A program made the position numbers and the translations under genes. From Symbiodinium natans (taxonomy: Eukaryota; Sar; Dinophyceae; Suessiales; Symbiodiniaceae): 64,000 nucleotides of DNA. Positions 12,301 through 24,300 of this stretch are shown piece by piece (position 1 is the first letter of the stretch; each line of letters starts with the position of its first letter). A model generated the notes under the pieces. The model made no database searches. It worked only from the letters and a program-made list of their open reading frames with translations, and had not been told where the DNA came from. The stretch lies in assembly GCA_905221605.1 (NCBI GenBank), contig CAJNDS010000225.1, forward strand, positions 677,001 to 741,000, written 5' to 3'.

Positions 12301-15300
12301 GAAGCGGGCAACCCTCACTAGGACTAACCCCCGTACCAACCAAAGGCCACACTCCTCTGGAGAACCCTTGGTCACTGCACGCATGGTTCGCTTCCACGCC
12401 AAACCTTGGCGAAAGCAGATTTGTACTGACACTCGGTGCCTCATCATCATGCCTTGCCGTCAACACTCTTGCAAAACTCCTCCATGTCTCTGACAGTCTG
12501 GGCCATCCACTCCCAAACTCTGGAAAAAACGACTCTGCATCCGGCGTGCCTAGGTCTCGGAGTCCTAGGCTTCCGCCCGGAGTTTTCTGTTCAGCAACAG
12601 GTGGATCCTGTTCCCCACCTTGCTTGTTCGGCGAATGGGCGTTGTGCTCTGCATCCCCACGCGCCCTTCCCGTAGCCAGTGAATGTCGGATTGCGTCCCC
12701 ACCGTCCAAAACTGACCCAAATGATCCAGCTTCAGAAGGGGCGCCAATCCCAAACGTAGTTTGTGGCCCATCAGTCTCAGCGCCTCCCGCTGAGACTGAT
12801 GAAGTCACTCCGGTGGTGCTGTTGCCCTGCCCAAGCGTTGGGCTCATAACCTGCTGGTGTGAACCAGCAGGCTGAGCAGAGGCTAGCAGTGGAATAGACG
12901 TCATATCCCCGCAAGACTCTCCCAACACATCCATGGCTCACACAATGCGGAGGTTTTACACTAGCAGTGGAATAGACGTCATATCCCCGCAAGACTCTCC
13001 CAACACATCCATGGCTCACACAATGCGGAGGTTTTACACGCAGCAAAAGATCCTGTACTACTTGGTTGGTAAGGCTACAGCACCTACAGTAGAACTATAC
13101 ATACAAAAAAGACATGCTCAAGGCTGACTGTGCTGTGGGCCTACGAGCGTCAGGAGAACAACAAGATATGCTATGGCCAAACATGTACAGGTACTACAGT
13201 TCAACATTTAGGGTTTAGTCTAAAGGCCTAAACCCTAAACCCTAACAAGGTCCACATACCCGAGATGGGTACGTAGGCCCCGCAAACAGAAGCCTGAGGC
13301 CTAGAGCATGGAAGCCTTCGAGGCTCCGGGGCAGCATGCCCTAAACCCTAAACCCTAAAACCCTACAGCAAACGCTAAAACCTAAAACCTAGACCGGAAA
13401 CCCGAAACTTGAACCCTAAATCCTAAGCCCTACGCCCTTGGGTCCAGGGTTTAGGGTTTAGGGTTTTTGGCATCTCATCCCTTACCACACACACACATGA
13501 ATCCCTCAACCGACTCCACACGGAAACCGAGCGGGACAGTGGGCTACGGCCCACCCTTCCCACGTGCCAATGGCGCGACCATGCGATGACATAGACATAG
13601 ACATAGACATAGACATAGACATAGACATAGACATAGACATAGACAACCCTGCAACCCTTAACCACTTGAACCCCTCAACCCCGAAACCCTAAAACCCTCA
13701 AACTCTAAGCCCTACAACCCCCAAAATCCGAAAAGCCCTACAAGCCCTGCAAGCCCTGCAACCCTAAAACCCTAAAACCCTAAAAACCCAAAAACCCTAA
13801 AACCCTAAAACCGTAAAAACCGTAAAACCGCTAAAACCCTAAAACCCCAAAACCCCAAAACCCCAAAACCCCAAAACCCTAAAACCCTAAAACCCTAAAA
13901 CCCTAAAACCCTAAAACCCTAAAACCCTAAAACCCTAAAACCCTAAAACCCTAAAACCCTAAAACCCTATACCCTAAACCCTAAAAACCCTAAAACCCTA
14001 AAACCCGAAGTTCGACTGAGGCGCAAATCCATGGCTCGAGCCCGAGACTCCTCGTCTTCGAAGAACAGGGCCTGCACTTCTAGGGCTCCTAGGGTTTAGG
14101 GTTTAGGGGTTTAGGGTTTAGGGGTTTAGGGGTTTAGGGGTTTAGGGGTTTAGGGGTTTAGGGGTTTAGGGGTTTAGGGGTTTAGGGGTTTAGGGGTTTA
14201 GGGTTTAGGGTTTAGGGGTTTAGGGGTTTAGGGTTTAGGGGTTAGGGGTTAGGGTTTAGGGGTTTAGGGGTTTAGGGGTTTAGGGTTTAGGGTCCGGCTC
14301 AGGGCTTGTAAGGTTAGGATGTCTTTAAGGCTTTAGGGGTTCAGGGGTTCATGGCCTTAGGGCTTGAGGGTCTTTTAAGGCTTCAGGGTCTTAGGCTTCT
14401 GGGGGTTGAGGGTCTTGGCACATAAGGGGCTTAGCATTCGCGGTCTCTAAACCCCAAGCTTGGGGTCTTAAGCTCGGGGTTTTAAAGTTTTTGGCCCTAA
14501 ACCCTACACCCTAAACCCTAAACCCTAAACCCTAAACCCTAAACCCTAAACCCTAATTAAACCCTAAATTAGGGCTTAGGGTCTTACTCAGGGCTTTCGA
14601 GGTCCATGGGCTTTTGGGTTTCTGGAGTTTAGGCTTTAGGGAACCATGGGATCGGGGGCTTTGGGGCTTGTAGGGCTTTGCGGGTTGTTAGGGGGGTGTT
14701 GGGCTTAGGGTTTTGGGTTTAGGGTTTAGGGTTTTGGGTTTTGGGTTTTGGGTTTTGGGTTTTGGGGGAAGGTTGAGGGCTTTCAGGGTTTGAGGGCCTG
14801 GCGATAAGAGCACAATCCTAAGCCCTGAACCCGTACACCTTGCTTAAAGCCCAAAGACTACACCCAAAACCCTAAAAAGACCCAAACTCTAACACCTCAA
14901 CTCTCTAGCCTTCGACCCTCAACCTGAGCCCCCCCCCCCCCCCCCCCCCGAAATTCCGAAAGCCTAAAGCTTGAATCTCAACTCAGGGTTGAGGGGTCAG
15001 GATTTAGGGCTTAGGGCCCCTAAGCCGGGCTCTGTAAGCATTTCCTAGGCCCTGAACCCTAAGCCCTTATGAGGTCCCAGACCGTGAACCCCAAACCCTA
15101 AACCCCAAACGCTTAAAGATCCTGCGCCCTAAGTCCTAGAGCCTGTTAAGCCCCGGATCGATTTTCAGGGTTTAGGGTTTGAGGTTTAGGATTTAGGGTT
15201 TAGGGTTTGGGGTTTGGGGTTTGGGGTTTGGGGTTTGGGGTTTGGGGTTTGGGGTTTGGGGTTTGGGGTTTGGGGTTTGGGAGTTGGGGTTTAGGTTGGG

Positions 15301-18300
15301 ATGTTCCCCCTTATACTAACAGCTCCTTGATAGGGATTATAGTACTAGAATCCCTACTAAGGACTGCTACTGGCAGTATAAGGGGGAACATCCCAAGGTT
15401 TAGGGATTCCCAAACCCAAAGCCCTTAAGGATATCCCTCCCTTTCCCGGGCGCACCTCCTGCATGCGGGGGAGGAGCAGGTGCGGAGCAGTTGCTCCGTA
15501 CCTAAATACATCACTGCACCAGTCTTAGGGTTTAGGGTTTAGGGTTTCGGGTTTCGGGTTTAGGGTTTAGGGCAAGGGGTTTAGGGTTTAGGGTTTAGGG
15601 TTTAGGGTTTAGGGTTTAGGGTTTAGGGTTTAGGGTTTAGGGTTTAGGGTTTAGGGTTTAGGGCTTAGGGCTTAGGGTTTAGGGTTTAGGGTTTAGGGTT
15701 TAGGGTTTAGGGTTTAGGGTTTACCCCCTCCAGAGTGTAGGGATATTCACATTAAAGAGTGAGCCCAGGATGTCGCGGACTGGGCAAGTGTGTATCTAGC
15801 TACAACGCCAGGGTTTAGGGTTTAGGGTTTAGGGTTTAGGGTTTAGGGTTTAGGGTTTAGGGTTTAGGGTTTAGGGTTTAGGGTTTAGGGTTTAGGGTTT
15901 AGGGTTTAGGGTTTAGGGTTCGGGTTTAATGCTTTTGGGTTTTGAAGGCGCACAGTAGGGTTCAGGAGTTAGGGCCACGGGTTTAGCTGGGAGTTTAGGG
16001 CTTTGGGTTTGACATCCCTAAACCCTAAACCCCAAACCCCAAACCCCAAACCCTATCAAGGATCATGAACCGGCTCAGCGGAGATGCTCGTCGATGAGGA
16101 CGCGCACGGCAGCTACAGCCTCGTTTAGGGTTTAGGGGTCTAGGGGTTTAGGGGTTTAGGGGTTTAGGGGTTTAGGGGTTTAGGGGTTTAGGGGTTTAGG
16201 GGTTTAGGGGTTTAGGGGTTTAGGGGTTTAGGGGTTTAGGGGTTTAGGGGTTTAGGGGTTTAGGGGTTCAGGGGTTCAGGGGTTCAGGGGTTTGGGGGGC
16301 CCCCCACCCCCCCACCCTGAACCGTGCGCGCCCAAACTTCTTCTCCTGCGGGGTCGGCGGCTTGAGCCGGAGGCTCTCAAATCGGGCAACGCCCCTCTGT
16401 GTGCCCGCTAGGGCGGAAGCCCTTGCTTTAGCAATGAGCCGACCTCCGCGGCCTCCTGGGGCCCTTCCGGACCGGGCCGGGTCGGGGGCGGGGATGCGAG
16501 AGCACCTTCAAAAGCATTCCAAAGCAGGAAACGCCGCCCATACCGATAATTTTGAGCTTTTTTTGGACCTGAAGAAGGGTGCTTTTGGGGGGCCCCGGCG
16601 ATCATCATGAGCATCAGCGGCGTCGCTATTTCGGGAAGAGGGGCTCCTAATCCCGCCTTGTGAGGGGAAGCGTTTTTGGGATTTCATTTTCCTTCAAAGG
16701 GGTGCCGATGGCCCCAAGGAGGAGAAGCGGGGCCCAATGATGCTCATGATGCGGGGGGGGGGGCACCCAGAGACTCCAAAACCCCTTAATTAAGGAATAT
16801 ATCTTAAATCATGTTAGGGTTCCTACTATAATTTAAAGGGATATACCTTAATTAAGGGGTTTTGGAGTCTCTGGGCAGGACGAGGAACGACCCTTTTGAG
16901 GCTTCTTTCCGGCTCGTGGAGCTTGACTTCTGCGCCGCGCGCGCGCCTCTGCCTGCTACTCCTGGGGGCAGCCCCTTAGAATTTACGGGTTTAGGGGTTT
17001 AGGGGTTTAGGGGTTTAGGGGTTTAGGGGTTTAGGGGTTTAGGGGTTTAGGGGTTTAGGGGTTTAGGGGTTTAGGGTTTAACCCTAAATCCTATACCCTG
17101 CTTCAGGGCTCTTATTTCCTTGAGTCGTTTAAGGGGTTTCTGGTTCCAGGGCCTCAGTCGAGGGCCCTAAAGCATTTCAGGGGAGGAAGGAAGGAAGGAA
17201 GGAAGGAAGAAAGGCAGGAAGGGCTTTAGGGGTCTCAGTCGGCATGCTGGGCCCTTGACCCCTACACCCCCTAAACCCTATCTCTGAGCCACTGAAACCC
17301 CAAATCTCAACCTTTCCTTCCACCCCCATATCCGAATCCCCAAGCCCAAACACGCTCAAGCAACCACCGAAGCCCTGAAACCCTAAACCGATATGTCGAC
17401 ACCAAGCCCCAAGCCACCATTAAGCCCTAAAGCAAACGCCCCCCCCCCCCCCCCACCAAAAACAAAAACACAAAGCCCAACACAGAGGTCCTTGCAGCGA
17501 ACACACACAGGCCTGCTTGTGCACCACCTCCGACTCCTCTTGCAGTGCATTCCTCGGCTTCAGGCTCTTTTGGGTTCAGGGGCTTAGGGTTTAGGGTTTA
17601 GCGTTTAGGGTTTAGGGTTTAGGGTTTAGGGTCGAGGGTTGAGGGTTGAGGGTTGAGGGTTTAGGGTTTTTCAGCTTAGGGTTGTGACGAAGCTGCAGGG
17701 GCTTCGAGTTTGAGGGTTTGGGGTTTCAGGGTGTAAGTTCAGGGTTTGGGCTGCCAGGGCATCTCTGCAACCTCCTTCGAGATGGATCGCCCCAAACCTT
17801 ACGCATCCCTTTGAACCCGGAACGCCCCTAAGCCCTGAAGACCCTGAAGACCCTGAAGGCCCGGAATGCGTTGTAAGATGCCTGCCCAGCTCCTCCCCTG
17901 TTTAGGGTTTCGGGTTTCGGGTTTCGGGTTTAGGGTTTAGGGTTTAGGGTTTAGGGTCTAGGGTTTAGGGTTTAGGGTTTAGGGTTTAGGGTTTAGGGTT
18001 TAGGGTTTAGGGTTTAGGGTTTAGGGTTTAGGGTTGGTTTGTTTAGGGTGTAGGGCTAGACGTGGGCCACCCTGAGCCGAGGTGCAATGCATACGGCAAG
18101 CTTCGCTTGAGGTGAGGCAAAAACGCCTGGCCGCGGGTTGAGCAGCTTCGGGCTTAGGGGTTTAGGGTTTAGGGTTTAAGCTTTAGGGGTCACACTTAGC
18201 AGTTTCGGGTTGAGGGGTCACATCTCAGTTGAGGGTTTATGCGCTCAGGGCTTCACCCCGAAACCCCCCAAGCCCCCCCCCCCCACCAACTCGACCAAAA

Positions 18301-21300
18301 TGTGCAATGATACCGCGAAGACCAACTGTCATCAAAGTAAGGCCTGATAAAACAAGAAGAATAGTGATGGTGATGATGATGATGATCATCATGATCATGA
18401 TCATCATGATGATGATGATGATGATGACGATGATGATGATGATGGTGACGATGACCGCAAGGAAGAAAGTCCGATTTGTGCTACTCAAAGGCACCTATAC
18501 ACGGAAAAGGGAAGGGTTTCAAGACTTGCATGCCAGGCCCACCTGCGCACCAAGGCCGGCGATGGCCTGGAAATGGTTTAATTACATTTCAGGGTTAGGG
18601 TTTAGGGTTTCGGGTTTAGGGTTTAGGGTTTAGGGTTTAGGGTGGTTTAATTACGCTTCGGCGTTTGGGGGTTGAGAGTTTCAGGGTCTGAGGGTTGCAG
18701 CTTAGCTTTGGGGAGCGTGACGTTGGCACTGCTTCCATCTGCAGAGGCATCGTCAGAAGAATTTGCGTGAAAGGCGACCCAACCCTAAAACCTAAACCCT
18801 GAACCCTAAACCCTAAACCCTAAACCCCGCACCTGGATCAGCTGGAGGCCACCAGCCTTCGCCTCCTTCGTGGGGCCTTCGTGGGTTTTCAAGTAGGCAG
18901 TTGAGTCAGGGTACACCACCTCGCCCTAAAGCCTGAACCCTTCAACAGAAAACAACCCGACAGCCTAAACCCAACCGGCTTTGGGGCTTGGGGTTTAGGG
19001 TTTGGGGTTTAGGGTTTAGGGGTTAGGGTTAGGGTTTAGGGTTTAGGGTTTGGGGTTTAGGGTTTGGGGTTTAAGGTTTAGGGTTTAGGGCATCGTTGTT
19101 GCTGCTGAGCCGAACCCCTAAACCCCGACAACCATTTCGGGGGCTTCAGGGTTGAGGGTTTAGGGTCTGGGGACTCTAGGCCCTAAACCCTAAACCCTAA
19201 GCCCGAAACCCTGAACCCCAAACCCCAAACCCTAGCCACGGTACATGAGCCCTGACACCCAAAAGCTTCAAAACCTCAACCCCTGGACCCTCCATCCTCC
19301 CCGCCCCAACCTCAACTTTAAGCCCACAAGCCACAAGCCCCTAAAACACGCGCCAAAACCCCCAAACCCTAAGCCCCTAAGCCCCAAACCCTACTTGGAG
19401 GATCAGGGCTACATATAATGCCCCAATTCAAATTGCACTTGAAGCCCCCTAAGTCCTTTTCAGTAGGATATAAGTCGACTTATATCTGCGGTTATGTGTA
19501 CCCATGAACCTCCAAGTACAGCCCTCTCAAACCCTATAGAGCCCTCTCGAAACCCTCGACCCCTTCCCCCCTCCTGAAGGGATGCGGGGCAGCACGGTGT
19601 CGTGCAGCGTGCCTTGGGGGGCCAGGAAAAACTTCTTTGGGGTTCAGGGTGCCTCCTGTAGGCAAAAGTTTCAGGAAGGAGTTCAGGGGCAAATAAGGCA
19701 ATCCAAGTACCTTGCAAAAGCTACACAAGGAGGCGCAGAGGACCCTCAACCCTAAATCCTAACCCTAAACCCTAAACCCCAAACCCCAAACCCTAAACCC
19801 TAAACTCTAAACCCTGAACCCACTTGAAAGCAGGGCTTAGCCCTAAAACCCTAAACCAGAAACTAAATCTTCTACCCCAACCTGTCACCTTAGAAGAGAG
19901 CTTTTGGTTCTGGTTGAGGGCTTAGGGAAACCCCTAAACCCTCAACAGCATAGGGTGGAGGGTGTAGAGTTTAGGGTTTAGGGCCTGAGGGCTGAAGGTT
20001 CACGGATTCAGGGCTGCAGGGAGTGCGTGGCATAAGGGCTTAGGGCTTATGGGGCTTAGGAATTCGGGGCTATGGATGCGGGCTCTAAGGGATGGAGCCT
20101 AAAGCTCCAAAACCTAAGCTATTTAGCAATAAGGGCACCCTCCCTAAACCCTAAACTCCTAAACCCTAAACCCTAAACCCTAAACCCTAAACCCTAAACC
20201 CTAAACCCTAAACCCTAAACCCTAAACCCTAAACCCTAAACCGAAACCGGAGCCCAGGAGCCCGCAAGGAGGTCTCTCCTGGCCAGCAACACCTGCAAGG
20301 GGCTGTAGAGCAGAAGAGCCGGGAAGAAAAGGTTACCCTAAACCCTAAACCCTAGACCCTAAACCCTAAACCCTAAGCCCTAAACCCTAAACCCTAAACC
20401 CTAAGCCCTAAACCCTAAACCCTAAACCCGAAACCCTAAACCCACAGGTGGGGGAATTCCCTAAACCCTGAACCCCCCTTCTAGACCCTGAACCCTGAAC
20501 TCGAAGCCCCCCTTAACCCGTTCCAGACCCCCGCAGCCAAAGTTCCCAGACCTCCCAATAAGGGTTTAGGCTTTGGGGTTTGGGGTTTGGGGTTTAGGGT
20601 TTAGGGTTTAGGGTTTCGGATTTGGGGTTTGGGGTTTAGGGTTTAGGGTTTAGGGCGTTCTTAAGAACCGAGATCCTGATCCCCAAATCCTTCAACCCTG
20701 AACCAGAACGCTTCAAATCTCCGAACCTCAACCGCCTGAAACCAAAAAGCAGACACGAGCTAAACCTCAAAACCGGCTACCCTACACGCTACACCCTCAA
20801 TCCACATACCCAAACCCTCGAAACCTGAAACCCACAAACCTAGAAAAGGCTCAAACCCTAAACCCTGAACCCTGAAACTCTCAAACCCCCTCAATCCCTG
20901 AAGTAAAGCATGAAGGGCGCAGCCAAAGAAATCGAAGGAGGAGGATTGGCTTGGGTTCAGGGTATAGGGTTTAGTGTTTGGGGCTTGGGACTCAGGGAGG
21001 GTTACAAGCTATGCGTGTAAGATCTTGGCTAGGGTTGAGGGTTGGAGGGGTTAAGGCTCGTTGAGTTTGGGGGGGCGAGGGGGGGGGGGGGGGGAGGGGC
21101 TTGGGCTTTGGAGCGTTTCGGAGTTTGAGGGTTTGGGTTTAAGGTTTAAGGGCCAAGGGTTTAGGGTTTAGGGTTCAGGGTTCAGGGTTCAGGGTTCAGG
21201 GTTCAGGGTTTAGGGTTTAGGGTTTAGGGTTTAGGGTTCAGGGTTCAGGGTCTAGCTATACTTCTCCCCGCCTCTGCAAGGCCGCGCGCGGCACCCCTGC

Positions 21301-24300
21301 GCTCGACTTCAGAGACGTCGTCGTTGGTCTCCTATGGTCCGCAGACTTTTGGGCTTGAGGCAAACACTTGGAGTTGAGGGTTTAGGGTTTAGGGTTGAGG
21401 GTTGAGGGTTTAGGGCTTAGGGCTTAGGGCTTAGGGCTTAGGGCTCAGGGCTCAGGGCTTAGGGCTTAGGGCTTAGGGCTTCGGGCTTCGGGCTTCGGGC
21501 TTAGGGCAGGGGGATGAGGATTATGAGGGTGAGGCCGCAAGGGTGTTTTATACGTTCGGGGGCAAGGGCTTATCTTAGGGTAGTCACATGGTCCCTTAAG
21601 AACCGCTATAAAATCCTCGAAGGCTTGCAGTGACTTTGTCAGGCTTGGGCTTAGAAAATTTACTTACAGGCCTGGACACGGTTTAGGGCCTAGGGTCCCA
21701 TGAACCTCCAAGTAGGGCTTAGGGTCAAGGGTTCAGGGTTCGTCTAAGGGTAGGTACATGGTCCCTTAGTAAGGGCCCTTTAAAGGGGGACCCCTTAGAT
21801 ACCCCTATATGCCCTGTACCAATTAAGGGCCCATGCATCAGAACTTTAAAGGAGGTTAGCGACCATATCAAGGGCCCATGAAACTCCCCTCAGAGTTTAG
21901 GGTCATACCTTGCTCACGGGCTTTGGGTCTCTACCTTGGGATGTTCCCCCTTATACAAACAGTCCTGAATAGGGACTATAGTACCCCCCCTTTGGTATAA
22001 TCCCTTTTAAGGACTGCTTAGTATAAGGGGGAACATCCCAGGTCTCTAATTACCCCTTCTGGCCACAATGGGTAAGTGTAACCACTGTGAGGGGTAACAT
22101 CCTAACCTAAGCTCGTACGTAAACCCTACACGACCCCCAAGCATACCTATAAGAAAGGCCTACATGCCGATATTTCGGAGGAGAACTGAGAAGGGTGATG
22201 GCTACTTTGGGCCAGATAGGATCTAAGCCCTGACACCCTGAACACCCTCAACTTTGGATGTTGCCTCTTATACGACCAGTTGGTCATAGGGATTATAATC
22301 GGGGTTACTAGAATCCCTATTATGGACTGCTCGTACAAGGGGGAACATCCCAACCCTAAACCCTAACCCCAAACCCTAAACCTTAAGCCCTAAACAGATC
22401 TGTCTAGCGGCAGTGGAGGCGAGGGTCTTCAGCAGGAAGGGGACCATGTCCCGATCCTTTGGCACCCCCAAGTGGCTCAAACTCTCAAGGTGGTCCCTTA
22501 AATGGGGTACGGGGATGGTTTTTTTTGCTTTTGTTATTTATCTTTTGGTTTATGTTTTTATGTTTCTGGGGGGATTTAGGTTTTAGGGTTTGTTGAGGGT
22601 TTAGGGTGTAGGTTTAGAGGTTATGCGAGGGGTGGGGAGAACTTAGGTCATAGTCAGATGATAGTCAATAAGGCCCAAATTCAGGGCTGGGGTACCCAAA
22701 TAGGGTTGAGGGCAAAACTGTGAAGAGCGCACCATTGAGGCCCGGCCCATCCCGGACACGGGAAAAGTCCTGGCATGCCGGCGCTGCTGCCCAAAATGAT
22801 GGACGCCCATGCCGGGTCGGCTTCGCTCGCAAATGTCATGTGAATGGAGGCCAGCTTGCAGCACGCTGCGTCCGTCTCCCATGCTACGGCCAGCAACGGC
22901 TTGCCGAACTCCTGGTGCAGCAGCCACGAAACGGCGCCGATGCCGTGGAAGGCGGAGAGGACAATCAGCTGGCGGCCGTCGGGTCGGCGGTGTGTCAGCT
23001 CCCAACCCCAGACCATAATTCCCACAACCCGAAACCCTAAACCCCAAAACCCTAAACCCACTATCCCCTAAACCCCCGGAACCCTAAACCCGAACCCCTA
23101 AACCCCAAGACCCCCTAAATCCTCAACCCGAAACCCTAAACCCCCTAAACACCGTAAACCCCGGGACCTTAAGCGGCCATTAAGACAAAGACAAAGACAA
23201 AGCCTTACCGCAACCAACCCCGCAGCCCAAAACCCCTAGACACAAACCCCGAACACGTCAAGCCAAGAGATCCGTAAATCCGAAACCAAAAGACTGCTTC
23301 TAAGCAAAGCAGCATCGAAGAAGCATTTCAATCCTAAAAGTCCCCGGACACCGAAACCCCAAAAGCCCTTAAACTCTCAAAACTACAACACCTAAGCCCT
23401 CAACGTCAAACCCAAAAACAAAGCGACACAAAAAGACGGAAAACCCTAAACCCTACACGCTGCACCCGTAAACCTTAAACCCCCCAAACCCCAAACCCTA
23501 AACCCTAAACCCTAAACCCCCAAACCCCAAACCCTAAACCCTTAACCCCTCCCTGTTAAAGCCTTAAAGCCTTAAAGCCTTGAAGCCTTAAAGCCTTAAA
23601 GCCTTAAAGCCTCAAAACCATAAAGCCTTAAAGCCTGAAAGCCTTAAAGCCTTAAAACCTTAAAAGCCTTAAAGCCGTAAAGCCCTAAACCCTAAACCCT
23701 AAACCCCAACTTTAAAGCCCAGGCGCGCAGATCTCGGGGAGTCCGAAGGCCAAGGAGCCGAAACTCTTGGCCGCTTCGTGCTGCACGCCGATGGTCGGAT
23801 GCAGCAAGCACTCCTCTAGGGCCATCCGACGTGTGGGTTTAGGGTTTAGGGTTTAGGGTTTAGGGTTTAGGGTTTAGGGTTTAGGGTTTAGGGTTTAGGG
23901 TTTAGGGTTTAGGGTTTAGGGTTTAGGGTTTAGGGTTTGGGGGCTTGAGCTTGTCGGGGCTGTGTTCGAGGGTTTTAGGAATCGTGTGAGGTGTTGGCAA
24001 ACCCTAAACCCTAAACCCTAAACCCTAAACTCTAAACCCTAAACCCTAAACCTGGGGGGCGGGTGTTGGGGCATCGTAAAAGCACTTTCTTGCAGAATTG
24101 GCTCAGGAAGTCTCCTTCTATAAGAAATGATAAGGGGGTACAGTGATGCTGCTCATGATGCTGGACTGGTACAGCCCTGTGTTAGGTGCGGAGTTTTCGG
24201 AGTGGTGGCCTCTAAAGCTTCAGGGCTTTAGTGGCTTGTAAAACCTACAACCTACGCCCTAAATCCTAAACCCTAAACTTGGGGGGGGGGGGGGGGGGGG

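Larger units (their letters stand above)
8778..13206 (-). mobile_element. Non-autonomous copia-like LTR retrotransposon (gag-protease only), TSD TTTAG
   Basis: Direct terminal repeats at 8778-9045 and 12852-13206, TG...CA ends, flanked on both sides by TTTAG, a 5-bp target duplication inside a telomere-like repeat. Coding is on the minus strand. A primer-binding site abuts the 5' LTR and a purine tract (9046-9065, sense GCGAAGGAGGAG) abuts the 3' LTR. The internal region encodes gag and an aspartic protease only; I see no reverse transcriptase, RNase H or integrase motif, so it must be moved by an autonomous relative. It lies in the long intron of the GCN1-like gene, in the same orientation. 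Confidence 0.88.

Noticed and set aside
16890-16985. Island reading AEVKLHEPERSLKRVVP as a GCN1 exon
   Set aside because: Exons 18 and 19 join with exact family spacing without it.
18062-18125. Island reading ASPQAKLAVCIAPRL as a GCN1 exon
   Set aside because: It resembles the GCN1 segment TPSEAVQRAVSTCL, but that segment belongs several hundred residues earlier; the chained model joins correctly without it. Kept out of the gene, function open.
24055-24230. Possible exon or element
   Set aside because: No protein-like frame and no clear inverted repeat; left as unexplained intron DNA.
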